DNA of 64,000 nucleotides from Comamonas testosteroni (GCF_014076415.1 NZ_CP043568.1:3224001-3288000), one strand, 5' to 3'; positions 42,887 to 52,600 are shown, counted from the stretch's first letter. The notes: generated by a model from the letters alone, not told the origin. Numbers and translations are program-made.

Positions 42887-44022
42887 CTCAGTCCCATTCC
42901 CCTGGCAATGATTCCACGCAAGATCTCCCGGGTACCGCCTCTCAACGAGAACGAGGGAGATGCCATCAGCAGGAAGTTCATGACCTTCTCCAGGTTCGAC
43001 CCCGTGCCAATGTGTTCTCCGAATTTGTCGTGGGCGATGTTGGGAATGGACTGCTCCATCAGAGCACCCTGATCCTTGACCACCGAGGCGGCCAGGGCCG
43101 GGTCTTCTCCCCTGGACATCATCAGCGCAATGCCTTGTGACATCTGGCGCAGGGCTGCGTACTTGGCGATCAACTTGCCGATGGCCACCGTTTGATCGGT
43201 GGACTGCGGGTCAGCCGCATCGATCATTTCAATCAGAAGCTGCGTGCTGCTCAGAAAGCGCTCCGGCCCGGAGCGCTCGAACTTCAGTTCGCTGGTCACC
43301 TGCTTCCAGCCCTCGCCCTCCGTGCCTATGAGGTTCTCGTCGGGCACGAAGACATCGTCCAGCACCACCTCGTTGAAGATATGGGTGCCCAGTTGCGAGT
43401 AGATGGGATTGACCTTCAGCCCCGGGCGATCCATCTCCACAAGGAACTGGGTCATGCCGGCATGTCGGTCCTCGGTCTTGTCCCGCGTGCGGACCAGCGC
43501 CACCATGTACTGCGCATGGTGGGCGCCAGAGGTCCAGACCTTGGTGCCGTTGATCTTCCAACCGCCCTCCACCTTGACGGCCCTGGTACGGATCGAGGCC
43601 AAATCGGAGCCCGAGTCGGGCTCACTCATGCCGATGCAGAACGCGCATTCGCCGCTGACGATCCTGGGAACGATCCTCGGCGCCAGCGTCTCGGCCGCGT
43701 AGCGCATCAGCAAGGGCCCCATCTGCCGGTCTGCCGACCAGTGCGCCCCCATGGGTGCCCCTACCGCCAGCATCTCCTCCAGCATCACGTAGCGCTCCAG
43801 CATGGAGCGCTCAGCCCCGCCGTACTTGCGGGGCCAGGTCATACCCAGCCAGCCCTGCTGGGCCATTTTCCGGGTCATTCCGGAATCGCGTCCCGTCCAG
43901 TTATGGGCACGCTGCTCCTTGGAATAAGCAGCCATATGCTCGGCAATGAAGGCGCGAACCTCTTGCCTCAATGTCTCGCATTCCGGTGGCAGCTCACCCA
44001 GTTCGATGTGCAGTCCGTCCAT
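42883..44022 (-). CDS. Acyl-CoA dehydrogenase, large (PimC-like) subunit
   Basis: The ATG at 44022 follows GGGAGA and is preferred over an in-frame ATG 30 bp upstream. The 379-residue protein has CIGMSEPDSGSDLASIRTRA and the substrate-loop region WKINGTKVWTSGAHHAQYM of the family. The C-terminal motif that carries the catalytic Glu in medium-chain dehydrogenase (YEGTxQIxR) reads RGGTREILR, so that Glu is absent here. This is common in two-subunit enzymes where the base comes from elsewhere. A palindrome lies just upstream. Confidence 0.87.
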   Translation of the reverse strand: MDGLHIELGELPPECETLRQEVRAFIAEHMAAYSKEQRAHNWTGRDSGMTRKMAQQGWLGMTWPRKYGGAERSMLERYVMLEEMLAVGAPMGAHWSADRQMGPLLMRYAAETLAPRIVPRIVSGECAFCIGMSEPDSGSDLASIRTRAVKVEGGWKINGTKVWTSGAHHAQYMVALVRTRDKTEDRHAGMTQFLVEMDRPGLKVNPIYSQLGTHIFNEVVLDDVFVPDENLIGTEGEGWKQVTSELKFERSGPERFLSSTQLLIEMIDAADPQSTDQTVAIGKLIAKYAALRQMSQGIALMMSRGEDPALAASVVKDQGALMEQSIPNIAHDKFGEHIGTGSNLEKVMNFLLMASPSFSLRGGTREILRGIIARGMGLR

Positions 44023-44034
44023 GTTTCTCCCAAC

Positions 44035-44052
44035 TTGTTTGCCGTCAAACAA
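44035..44052. promoter_or_regulatory. Candidate TetR operator between the divergent dehydrogenase and CoA-transferase genes
   Basis: TTGTTTG, 4 bp and CAAACAA form a perfect inverted repeat 13 bp upstream of the dehydrogenase start and 69 bp from the CoA-transferase start. The TetR-type gene is in the divergent arm, so control of both arms is plausible. Confidence 0.5.
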
Positions 44053-44120
44053 ATATATATATTCACAACATCGACTGTCAACTCAGTAGAAACGTGAGCC
44101 AACACATTCAAGGAGCAAGC

Positions 44121-45290
44121 ATGGGACCTCTCAAGGGCATTCGCGTCATCGACCTCACCTCCGTGGTGCTGGGGCCGATGGCCACACAGGTACTGGCCGA
44201 CTACGGCGCAGACGTCATCAAGCTTGAAGCGGTAGAAGGAGACCTGATGCGCGCCAACGGGCTGTCGCGCAACCGCGGCATGAGCTCCACCTTCATGAAC
44301 CTCAATCGCAACAAGCGGTCCGTGGCGCTCAACCTTAAGACCTCCGAAGGTCTGGAGGCCGCCAAGGCCTTGATTCAGTCAGCAGATGTACTGGTCCACA
44401 ACATGCGAACCAAAGCGATCAACAAGCTCGGTCTGGGTTATGAAGATGTGGCCCGGATCAACCCCAGCATCGTGTATTGCGCGGCGACCGGCTTTGGCGA
44501 CGATGGCACATATTCGGGCCAGCCCGCCTTCGATGATGTGATCCAAGGCGCTTGCGGGCTGGCCAGCCTTGTCGGCCACGAAACGGGCAAGCCCGAGTAC
44601 CCTCCCACACTATTGGCCGACAAGGTCGCAGGCCTTGCGACGGCCAACGCCGTAATGGGTGCACTGGTGCACAAGATCCGCTCCGGCGAAGGCCAATACG
44701 TGGAGGTGCCCATGTTCGAGACCATGGTCGCCTTCACCATGACCGAGCACATGGGAGGGAATGGTTTTCAGCCTTCTATCGGACCCGCCGGCTACTCTCG
44801 CCTACTCAAGGGAGGCCGCAAGCCGACTCCCACCAAGGACGGCTATCTGGCGCTGCTGCCTTATACGGAAAACCACTGGAAAGCGTTCTTCTCGGCCCTG
44901 GGCCGACAGGATCTGTTCGACAAATACGACCTGACGAACCGACATGAACGCAACAAGCGCATTCAAGAGCTGTATGCCGATCTTCGCTCCGTCACCGTCA
45001 ACTTCACCAGCCAGGAATTGATGACTCTGTGCCGCAAGCTGGACATTCCCGTCACGGAAATCTTCAGCATAGACAACATCCACGAACACGAGCACCTCAG
45101 AAGCGTGCAATTGTTCGAAGTCCTGGAACACCCGACAGAAGGCAACGTGGTGGCCATTCGCCCTACGGCCCTCTTCAGCAAAACACCCTCTAGAATTACC
45201 CGCCATGCGCCCAACATCGGCGAACAGACCGATGAAGTACTCGGCGAGCTGGGCTACTCCGCGGACTTCATCCTCCAGACCCGAAAATAA
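44121..45290 (+). CDS. Class III CoA-transferase (CaiB/BaiF family)
   Basis: The ATG at 44121 follows AAGGAG. The 389-residue protein starts with GPLKGIRVIDLTSVVLGPMATQVLADYGADVIKLE, the class III signature. The catalytic Asp that forms the aspartyl-CoA anhydride is probably Asp167 in LLADKVAG. It would activate a carboxylate with CoA taken from another thioester. It is divergent from two dehydrogenases and followed 9 bp later by a TetR gene. The substrate is unknown. Confidence 0.88.
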   Translation: MGPLKGIRVIDLTSVVLGPMATQVLADYGADVIKLEAVEGDLMRANGLSRNRGMSSTFMNLNRNKRSVALNLKTSEGLEAAKALIQSADVLVHNMRTKAINKLGLGYEDVARINPSIVYCAATGFGDDGTYSGQPAFDDVIQGACGLASLVGHETGKPEYPPTLLADKVAGLATANAVMGALVHKIRSGEGQYVEVPMFETMVAFTMTEHMGGNGFQPSIGPAGYSRLLKGGRKPTPTKDGYLALLPYTENHWKAFFSALGRQDLFDKYDLTNRHERNKRIQELYADLRSVTVNFTSQELMTLCRKLDIPVTEIFSIDNIHEHEHLRSVQLFEVLEHPTEGNVVAIRPTALFSKTPSRITRHAPNIGEQTDEVLGELGYSADFILQTRK

Positions 45291-45299
45291 GAATCCGTA

Positions 45300-45917
45300 A
45301 TGTCTGCAGAACTGAAAACCTCGAAAACACAGATCCAACGCAAAGAAGAAGCTATTCGAAAAATTCTCGATGCAGCCGTTGACCTGATCGTGGTCCGTGG
45401 AGTTAAGGATTTGACCATGGCGGAAATCGGCGTCCATGCCGGCTACAGCCGCGGCCTGCCGCACCAGCATTTCGGCTCCAAGGAAAACCTGATCGAGGCA
45501 GTTCTGCATGCCATCATTGGCCGCTTCAACCAGCGACTCAGGGGGCGGCAACCGCCTGCGCCCGGCATGGAAAGCATCAAGTCGCTGGTTTCGACCTATC
45601 TGGAACGCGATGCCGAAGGCTGGAAGGCCTCCAAGGCCTTCATCATCCTGATGGCCGATGCTTCACTCATCAGCACCCGGCACAAGACCCTGATTCAGAA
45701 GCACAACCAGAAAAATATTGAATTCATCCTGAAGCATCTGGAAATTGAGAAGACCCAGCGCCATATCGAGTTCAAGATTCAGGAAAAAGACATCGCCACG
45801 ATCATCATGGGCACAATGCGAGGACTGGCCTTGCATGCACTTAATGAAGAGGAAGTCGATTTCTCCTTGACCGCCCAATCGCTCAATTATCTGCTTGATG
45901 ACTTGATGGTCAAGTAG
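45300..45917 (+). CDS. TetR-family regulator
   Basis: The 205-residue protein has the TetR N-terminal helix-turn-helix: IRKILDAAVDLIVVRGVKDLTMAEIGVHAGYSRGLPHQHFGSKENLIEAVL. The C-terminal part is the variable ligand domain. It is 9 bp after the CoA-transferase gene and probably regulates the divergent dehydrogenase and transferase genes through the palindrome at 44035, perhaps sensing an acyl-CoA. The effector is not identifiable. Confidence 0.88.
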   Translation: MSAELKTSKTQIQRKEEAIRKILDAAVDLIVVRGVKDLTMAEIGVHAGYSRGLPHQHFGSKENLIEAVLHAIIGRFNQRLRGRQPPAPGMESIKSLVSTYLERDAEGWKASKAFIILMADASLISTRHKTLIQKHNQKNIEFILKHLEIEKTQRHIEFKIQEKDIATIIMGTMRGLALHALNEEEVDFSLTAQSLNYLLDDLMVK

Positions 45918-45962
45918 GGCATCCTGCCTGCCGCTTTCAATGCGCCAGGGCCTTCACCATAC

Positions 45963-46919
45963 TCAGACTTTCCTAGATTTCTCCAGGATGGACTTGAAAC
46001 GGTTGAATTCCTTGCGCTGGAACTCTCCCATCTCATCCATGGAAATGGACAAAAATTCTCCGGGGCGTGATGCCTCATATGCCTTGCCTGCATCGGAAGC
46101 CTGAAATTTTGCCACTGCAGCGGCAAACTCCTTGATCCAGCCCACGTCCGTTCCCTTTTTCATATAAAGGGAAGTCCAGACGTATGTTTCGAAATCTTTA
46201 TATCCCAGCTCCATCATGGTCGGGACCTTGGGCAACTCCTTGTCGCGCTTGTTCCCCGTAGTGGCCAAGACATTCAACTTACCGCCCCGGTACATCTGCA
46301 AGATGCCACCTATATCATTCAACCCCATTTCCAGCCGGTTGCCAATGATATCCGTCACCATAGGCGACCCACCCTTGTAATTCACCGGCGACACCTCGAC
46401 ACCCAATGCCTGGGAAAGCCACTCGGAAATCAGGCGGTATCCATCCGAATAATTACCCACAGCCAGCGGCGCTTTGATTTTTCTGTATTTTTCCTGAATA
46501 TCCTTTATCTCATTGATGTCCGAGCCTTTTCCAGAAATCATGGCCACCGAAGAAATTCCCATGCCGTGCACCGGCACAATTTCCTTGAACGGGTCATAAC
46601 CCAGGTTGGGATTGACGGCCGGATTGACCGAAACCACTGAGTTGCTGGCCAGCAGAACGGTGTTCCCGTCCGCCGGTTCAGCCAAGACAGTTTTCACGGC
46701 AATCAAGCCACTAGCGCCCGGCTTGTTTTCTACAACAATACTCCTATTAAGTATCTCACCCAATTTTTCGGCATAGAAGCGAGCCCCCTCATCCGATCCA
46801 CTTCCTGCCGTGAAGGGAACGATGATTCTGATCGTTTTAGGGGCTGCGGCAACCACTTGCGGTATCAGGAAACTCCCCGCACCAGCCAGCAGCGATGTAT
46901 TAAATATCCGTCTCTCCAT
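45963..46919 (-). CDS. Bug/TctC-type solute receptor
   Basis: The ATG at 46919 is chosen (MERRIFNTSLLAGAGSFLIPQVVAAAPKTIRI), giving a clean signal peptide of about 24 residues. The 318-residue protein has TIRIIVPFTAGSGSDEGARFYAEKLGEILNRSIVVENKPGASGLIAV and YKGGSPMVTDIIGNRLEMGLND. It is closely related to the next gene upstream, sharing the unusual GSGSDxGARFYAxxL stretch, so the pair arose by duplication. The gene is AT-richer than its neighbours. Confidence 0.85.
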   Translation of the reverse strand: MERRIFNTSLLAGAGSFLIPQVVAAAPKTIRIIVPFTAGSGSDEGARFYAEKLGEILNRSIVVENKPGASGLIAVKTVLAEPADGNTVLLASNSVVSVNPAVNPNLGYDPFKEIVPVHGMGISSVAMISGKGSDINEIKDIQEKYRKIKAPLAVGNYSDGYRLISEWLSQALGVEVSPVNYKGGSPMVTDIIGNRLEMGLNDIGGILQMYRGGKLNVLATTGNKRDKELPKVPTMMELGYKDFETYVWTSLYMKKGTDVGWIKEFAAAVAKFQASDAGKAYEASRPGEFLSISMDEMGEFQRKEFNRFKSILEKSRKV

Positions 46920-47036
46920 CACTATATCCTTTGAAGATTCACGAAACACAGGATATCCCGCCAAGACAATCGATTAATAAAGTTCATTTTTCACAAATGA
47001 TCCAGGCAGGGAAATAATTCTCATCCAGCCAACGCT

Positions 47037-47999
47037 TCACGCAGGATTTATTTTCGCCTTCTCTGCCACTTTTCTGAAACGTTCGTATTCAGCGCGTTGA
47101 AATAATCCAAGAGCTTCCAGTTTTTTGTCCAAAAACTTTCCTGCGCGCGCCCCCTGATAATCCTTGGCTTCCTTGGTCTTCTGCGACTCAGAAATAGCCG
47201 TTGCCAAATCCTCCATGACGGATCTTGGCGTTCCCATCTTCATCGAAAAAGCAGACCACACATAGGACTCCATTTCCATATACCCCAGTTCACGCATCGT
47301 TGGAATATGGGGTAAAAGATGGTCACGATCCTTACCAGTGATGGCTAGGATCTTGATTTTTTTTGATTTCTCCAAGGGAGCCACACCGGTAATATCGTTG
47401 AGCCCGATATCCAATCGATTTCCAATGACGTCTGTGACCATTGCCGCGCCGCCCTTGTACGGTACGGGAATTGACTGGATATTCAGTACTTGGGACAACC
47501 ACTCGCCCACTAGCCGATATCCTTCCGAATAATTTCCGATAGAAATGGGGGACTGGCTATTTTTGTAGCGGGTCGTCAGATCGGAAAAGGAGTTAATTCC
47601 GGATTCATTGCCGGTCAATACCGCAGGCGACGAAATGGCCAGTCCATGCAAGGGCAGGAGCTGTTTGAAAGGGTCGTACCCAAGATTTTTCACCATCACC
47701 GGATTAACCGAGATCAGGGAATTGCTGCCCAACAAAATGGTATTGCCATCTGCAGGCTGCCCAATGACCTCCTTCACCGCCAGCAACCCACTGGCGCCGG
47801 GTTTGTTTTCGACAATCACCGCCCGCTTGATGGTCCTGGAAAGCTGATCTGCATAGAAGCGCGCGCCGTCATCCGAACCGCTACCGGCACTGAACGGCAC
47901 GATGATCCGGATGGCCTTGCCCTGCGCCAGGGACAAATATGGGAAAACCATGGCCGACGTTGTCAGTGCCAAGTTCTTGGAAAAATCTCTACGTTTCAA
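47037..47999 (-). CDS. Bug/TctC-type solute receptor, paralog of the neighbouring gene
   Basis: The 320-residue protein has a signal peptide (MKRRDFSKNLALTTSAMVFPYLSLAQ) and the Bug segments AIRIIVPFSAGSGSDDGARFYADQLSRTIKRAVIVENKPGASGLLAV and YKGGAAMVTDVIGNRLDIGLND. These match the previous gene almost position by position. Two adjacent receptors of the same subtype suggest related but distinct carboxylate ligands. No transporter membrane genes are near. Confidence 0.85.
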   Translation of the reverse strand: MKRRDFSKNLALTTSAMVFPYLSLAQGKAIRIIVPFSAGSGSDDGARFYADQLSRTIKRAVIVENKPGASGLLAVKEVIGQPADGNTILLGSNSLISVNPVMVKNLGYDPFKQLLPLHGLAISSPAVLTGNESGINSFSDLTTRYKNSQSPISIGNYSEGYRLVGEWLSQVLNIQSIPVPYKGGAAMVTDVIGNRLDIGLNDITGVAPLEKSKKIKILAITGKDRDHLLPHIPTMRELGYMEMESYVWSAFSMKMGTPRSVMEDLATAISESQKTKEAKDYQGARAGKFLDKKLEALGLFQRAEYERFRKVAEKAKINPA

Positions 48000-48205
48000 C
48001 TCGACTCCTTCGGGTCTGCGCGCTCACCATGAAACCCTCAAGTGACGCGAACTGAGCAATTTTCTAAATATTTGCTTGTTGGATAACAAACATAAATTTA
48101 CATACAAACCATGCGCACCAAAACTAGTAAAAACACCACAAACCTCAGGTCTGTGCTTGCTCTGGATCAAGCAAGCCGGACCATGCACAAGCTTGCTCCT
48201 GGACC

Positions 48206-49192
48206 TTATTGCTTCTCGATTCCAGCTTCGCGGAGGGACTTGGCCAGGCTCACCTGCTCACTGGCTAGGAACCGGCCATAGTCCTCAGGACTCCCTCCAT
48301 AAGGCTCCGCGCCGCTGGCTTCAAGCTTCTTCAGGAATACCGGATCTTTGATGGCCTCGTTGACGACCGTATTGAGCCGTTTCACAATTTCCTTGGGCAC
48401 CCCCACAGGGGCCACGATACCGTTCCATGCTGTCAGTTCGATATCAGGGATGCCTGTGGCCTCCGCCACAGTGGGAATGGTCGGCAGCAAAGAGGTCCGT
48501 ACTTTGGATCCCACCGCCAAGGCCGTCAGTTGCTTACTCTGCAGGAAAGGGAGCACCGTGTTAAGCGTAGTCATAAAAGTGTCGGTCTGGCCACCCACTA
48601 GGTCTGTGAGCGCAGGAGCTGTGCCCTTGTATGGAACATGTGTCAGCTTCATACCCAGACGCGACTCCAGCATCGCAAAGGCCAAGTGGTCAATCGTCCC
48701 TGCACCTGAGGACGCATAGTTCATCGTGCCTGGTTTGCTCTTAGTCAGCACAACAAACTCCTGGATGCTCTTCGCGGCCACTTTAGGGTGCACCGCGATT
48801 ACTAGCGGAACTCCCACAGTCCGCACTACTGGCACAAAATCCTTCATCGGATTGTGGGTAGCTGACTTGTAGGCCAATGCGCCCAGCAGGAAGGATGACG
48901 TGTTATAGAGCAGCGTGTACCCATCCTTGGGCGCATTCGCCGCCATCGTCGAAGCAACGTTCCCGCCTGCACCGGGACGGTTTTCCACCACCACCGGTTG
49001 CCCCAGCCTCTCACCCATGTACTGAGCAAAGAGCCGCGCATTCACGTCGGTGGGTCCACCTGCCGGAAACGCTACCAGCATCCGAATGGGTTTGTCGGGA
49101 TAAGTATTGCCTTGCGAGAGCGCAAGGTCAGCTCTTAACAAGGCAGCACCCGCGACCGCACCTACCACAATAAGTTTGTATATGGCACTCAT
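48206..49192 (-). CDS. Bug/TctC-type solute receptor
   Basis: The ATG at 49192 follows AGGAGA. The 328-residue protein has a signal peptide (MSAIYKLIVVGAVAGAALLRADLALSQ). It continues with KPIRMLVAFPAGGPTDVNARLFAQYMGERLGQPVVVENRPGAGGNVAS and [22 protein letters not shown]. It lies 61 bp after the second CoA-transferase gene and is probably the receptor for the substrate of that cluster. Confidence 0.87.
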   Translation of the reverse strand: MSAIYKLIVVGAVAGAALLRADLALSQGNTYPDKPIRMLVAFPAGGPTDVNARLFAQYMGERLGQPVVVENRPGAGGNVASTMAANAPKDGYTLLYNTSSFLLGALAYKSATHNPMKDFVPVVRTVGVPLVIAVHPKVAAKSIQEFVVLTKSKPGTMNYASSGAGTIDHLAFAMLESRLGMKLTHVPYKGTAPALTDLVGGQTDTFMTTLNTVLPFLQSKQLTALAVGSKVRTSLLPTIPTVAEATGIPDIELTAWNGIVAPVGVPKEIVKRLNTVVNEAIKDPVFLKKLEASGAEPYGGSPEDYGRFLASEQVSLAKSLREAGIEKQ

Positions 49193-49253
49193 GATTGTCT
49201 CCTGTCGTTGTAATGGCTCGACGTCAAAGGTCGTCGCCTGCGCAAATCCGGCT

Positions 49254-50426
49254 CTAGGACGCAATGCGGCCTGACATACATGCAGATACCTCTTCGAGGA
49301 CCTCATCGGTGTGTTCGCCAAGCAACGGCACCGGGCGCGCCATGACCGGAGGTGTTCGCGACCAGTTACCCAGACCAGCCATCTCGATCAGTGGACCTTC
49401 GGTCGGGTGGTTGCGATACTTAAAAAATTCCACAGCCTCCAGGTGCGGGTCGTGCATCAAGGTCTCCAGCGTATGCAGAGGCATCACGGGAATATCCTGA
49501 TCCGCAAGCGCCTCCAACCAATAGGCGCTCGGCTTGGTGCACAGATAGCTAGCAACCTCGCCGTAAAGCTCGTTGATGTGGCTGGTGCGAGCTTCGATGG
49601 TTGCAACCCTAGGGTCATTGCGGTACTTTTCGTCTGCCCCCACCAACTCAAAGAAGGAACGCCAGTGCTTGGTGGCGTACAAAACGGTGCAGACGTGACC
49701 GTCGGCAGTGGCAAAGGCCTTCCGCGATGGTGACAGCAGCCGTTTGTAGCCCATGTCACCTGCGGGAGGCTCATAGGTATGCCCAGCCATGTGCTCGCTC
49801 ATAACGTAGGGCACCATCGTCTCAAACATCGGGATCTCTACCGCCTGCCCTTCCCCGGTTTTCAGCCGGTGGATGTATGCCGCCAAAATAGCCGTCGCCG
49901 CAGCCTGGCCCACAACTCTGTCCACGATGGCCAACGGCACATAGTGCGGCACCCCATCTCCCACTTCCGCAATCAAGCTCGGTATCGCGCATACCGCCTG
50001 GATCATGTCGTCGTAAGCCGCGCGGGACGCATATGGACCCTTCTGACCATAGCCAACCAACGTGACATAGATGATGGAAGGATTTACTCGGGCGAAGTCT
50101 TCATGGGACAAGCCCAGCCGAGCGAGCGCTGCCGGCCGAATGTTGCTCACAAAGACGTCAGACGTCCGCGCGATGTCCAACAGAGATTTGTGAGCCTGAG
50201 CGTCCTTCACATCCAGTACAACACTGCGCTTGTTGCGGTTAACGTGCAGAAAGCCAGCGCTCATCCCTGGATTCCTCATCGGCCCCAGATGGCGGATCGT
50301 ATCGCCCTCCGGGGGCTCGACCTTGATGACATCAGCCCCCAGATCCGCAAGTATCTGCGTCGCAAAAGGCCCCATCAGAACAGAAGTCATGTCCAGAACG
50401 CGCAGCCCATTCAGTGATCCTGCCAT
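49254..50426 (-). CDS. Class III CoA-transferase (CaiB/BaiF family), second copy
   Basis: The 390-residue protein starts SLNGLRVLDMTSVLMGPFATQILADLGADVIKVE. The likely catalytic residue is Asp169 in LAIVDRVVG, matching Asp167 of the first copy. The two copies share the MFETMVxxxMSEHM/MTEHM segment. It is in a four-gene run with a Bug receptor downstream and two dehydrogenases upstream. The whole unit parallels the TetR-controlled cluster but lacks a crotonase gene. Confidence 0.88.
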   Translation of the reverse strand: MAGSLNGLRVLDMTSVLMGPFATQILADLGADVIKVEPPEGDTIRHLGPMRNPGMSAGFLHVNRNKRSVVLDVKDAQAHKSLLDIARTSDVFVSNIRPAALARLGLSHEDFARVNPSIIYVTLVGYGQKGPYASRAAYDDMIQAVCAIPSLIAEVGDGVPHYVPLAIVDRVVGQAAATAILAAYIHRLKTGEGQAVEIPMFETMVPYVMSEHMAGHTYEPPAGDMGYKRLLSPSRKAFATADGHVCTVLYATKHWRSFFELVGADEKYRNDPRVATIEARTSHINELYGEVASYLCTKPSAYWLEALADQDIPVMPLHTLETLMHDPHLEAVEFFKYRNHPTEGPLIEMAGLGNWSRTPPVMARPVPLLGEHTDEVLEEVSACMSGRIAS

Positions 50427-50446
50427 ATAGCTCTCATCTCCCTAAC

Positions 50447-51421
50447 TTATATCGCCTGCACGAACTCGCAAAACGATGCTTGCTGCCCAAGTGCACCCTC
50501 ACCCACCCGCCGATACCAGTACGTCTCAGAGCCGTGAGTGATTCGCCATTCATGCAGACGGCGCGTAAAGAGTTGCAAGTCATACTCGGCAGTGATGCCG
50601 ATGGCTCCATGCAGTGCGTGTGCCGTATTGGCCACTAACAGGGCCGCCTCACTGGCTCGCCCTTTAGCGATAGCGGCCAAAATCATGTCCGGTACCAACC
50701 TATCCCCACTGAAGGCCACTTGCGTCGCCAAGCTCGCGGCCACAATATGCTCGGCCATGACCGCCAACTGATGCTGAACTGCCTGAAACTTGCCCAGGGG
50801 TTTACCAAACTGCACCCGGTCGTTGCAGTACTGCATCGTCAGGCGGAATACTTGCTCCATGGCACCACATAGCATGGCGGCGTAACTTGTCGCGACGAAA
50901 GCACTTAGCTCCGCACCAGTGCCAGAGATAGGCACGCACACATCTGCCGGCCAATCAAACGAGGCCAGTTGGCTACCCCACAACCCAGCGGCCGAGCAAG
51001 AAGCAGAGGCCACTGGCAGCAAAACCAGCCCTAGCCCTCTCGGAGCAAGCACATGTCCAGCCACGGCGCCAAAAGACACATTTGCACAACGCACGCCGCC
51101 GTCCGGCAATGCCACTGACGAAGATGCCAGTGCGATAGGCCCACTCGGCAGGCTGGCAGGCGTGGCCGTCAGCACTCTCGCGATAATGGTGTCGGCCAAC
51201 GGCAGTGGTGTCGCATGTGCTCCCAGCAGATGGAAAATACCGTACAAGTCCGACAGGGACAGGCCCGCACCGCCCTGCGCCTCCGGCACCAAGAGCTCCA
51301 GATAACCCGCTTCCTCTAAAACATCCCAACCCCTGCCCATCGCACTCCCCGCTTCCACCTTTCGCACGTATTCGGGAGTCACCTCAGCCTGCAAGATCCT
51401 CTGTAATGCTTCAACAAACAT
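50447..51421 (-). CDS. Acyl-CoA dehydrogenase, small subunit, second cluster
   Basis: The 324-residue protein has the family's C-terminal FAD-domain segments MEQVFRLTMQYCNDRVQFGKPLGKFQAVQHQLAVMAEHI and HALHGAIGITAEYDLQLFTRRLHEWR. It is about 35 residues shorter than its counterpart in the TetR cluster, mostly from the N-terminal domain. It lies 20 bp before the CoA-transferase and 9 bp after the large subunit, so a heteromeric enzyme is likely. Confidence 0.83.
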   Translation of the reverse strand: MFVEALQRILQAEVTPEYVRKVEAGSAMGRGWDVLEEAGYLELLVPEAQGGAGLSLSDLYGIFHLLGAHATPLPLADTIIARVLTATPASLPSGPIALASSSVALPDGGVRCANVSFGAVAGHVLAPRGLGLVLLPVASASCSAAGLWGSQLASFDWPADVCVPISGTGAELSAFVATSYAAMLCGAMEQVFRLTMQYCNDRVQFGKPLGKFQAVQHQLAVMAEHIVAASLATQVAFSGDRLVPDMILAAIAKGRASEAALLVANTAHALHGAIGITAEYDLQLFTRRLHEWRITHGSETYWYRRVGEGALGQQASFCEFVQAI

Positions 51422-51430
51422 AACAACTCC

Positions 51431-52600
51431 TCAGCGAAGGCCCAGACCGCGAGCAACCATGCCACGCAGAATCTCTCGCGTTCCCCCACGCAGGGAGAAG
51501 GATGGCGCAATCAGGCTCAGATAATTCAGTGCGCGCAGCAACTGAGGCTCAACCTCTTCCGGAGCTATTGACCCCAACACGGCCTCCAGCACCGCAGGTA
51601 TCGACTGTTCGAACTCCGTGCCCAAATCCTTCATGAGCGCCGCCTCGATCAATGGACTCTCGCCTGCAGCGAGCTTAGTGGTCAGCGCAATGGACATTTG
51701 CCGTAGGGCAGTCATATGGGCAGCAAACCGCCCCAGCACCACCAATTCCTCACCACTTACGGCACGCGAGCCTTGCTGAATACGCAGAAAGTCCATCCAT
51801 GCATTCAATAGGACGGCACTTGAATAGAAACGTTCAGGACCGCTGCGCTCCAAGGCCAACTCCGCGTTCACCTGGGTCCATCCCTGGCCTACCTGACCAA
51901 CCAGTGCCTCGTCAGGCACGAAGACATCGTCAAGCATCACTTCATTGAAGTGGGCATCGCCGGACAAATCGACTAGAGGGCGTACCTCTACGCGCGGCGA
52001 TTTCATGTTTACGATGAATTGAGACAGCCCCTCCTGCCGGTCTTCAGGGACGCCGGAGGTCCGCAACAGAGCAATCATGTAATCGCAATGCTGTGCGTTA
52101 GTGGTCCATATCTTTCGCCCCTGCAGCTTCCACCCGCCCGGCACACGTGTGGCACGTGAGCGAATACTTGCCAGATCGGAGCCCGAGTTGGGCTCACTCA
52201 TCCCAATGCAGAAAAAGGCTTTCCCTGCGCAAATGCGCGGCAAATAGAAATCGCGCTGCTCTTGCGAGCCAAATTTCAGGATAAGAGGCCCACTTTGCCG
52301 TTCGGCCACCCAGTGCGCGGCGACAGGCGCGCCGACACTGAGCAACTCCTCCACTAGCACAAACCGCTGCAAAGGTGTCATGTGCGCGCCGCCATATTCC
52401 TTTGGCAACGTCACACCAACCCAGCCCCGTTTGGCCAAGCGCCAACTGAAATCAGCATCGAACCCCATCCAGCTACGCGCTCGTCGATCTACGGACGGAT
52501 TGCCAAGATGTTCGCGTAGAAAACTTCGGACCTCTTCACGCAGGACCTCAACGTCAGAAGGCAAGGAGGCAAACTTGAGAGAGACTAGCAAATCAACCAT
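51431..52600 (-). CDS. Acyl-CoA dehydrogenase, large subunit, second cluster
   Basis: The 389-residue protein has CIGMSEPNSGSDLASIRSRA and WKLQGRKIWTTNAQHCDYM. Like its counterpart, it ends SFSLRGGTREILRGMVARGLGLR, with Gly where the medium-chain enzyme has catalytic Glu. It is the first gene of the minus-strand unit and divergent from a LysR gene, with a LysR-type box between them. Substrate size or branching cannot be read from sequence. Confidence 0.87.
   Translation of the reverse strand: MVDLLVSLKFASLPSDVEVLREEVRSFLREHLGNPSVDRRARSWMGFDADFSWRLAKRGWVGVTLPKEYGGAHMTPLQRFVLVEELLSVGAPVAAHWVAERQSGPLILKFGSQEQRDFYLPRICAGKAFFCIGMSEPNSGSDLASIRSRATRVPGGWKLQGRKIWTTNAQHCDYMIALLRTSGVPEDRQEGLSQFIVNMKSPRVEVRPLVDLSGDAHFNEVMLDDVFVPDEALVGQVGQGWTQVNAELALERSGPERFYSSAVLLNAWMDFLRIQQGSRAVSGEELVVLGRFAAHMTALRQMSIALTTKLAAGESPLIEAALMKDLGTEFEQSIPAVLEAVLGSIAPEEVEPQLLRALNYLSLIAPSFSLRGGTREILRGMVARGLGLR

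Noticed and set aside
43192..44097. 301-codon plus-strand frame over the acyl-CoA dehydrogenase
   Set aside because: It is the antisense shadow of a gene with clear family motifs and itself shows none.
44802..45551. 249-codon minus-strand frame over the CoA-transferase and TetR genes
   Set aside because: It spans the junction of two well-supported plus-strand genes and has no domain features.
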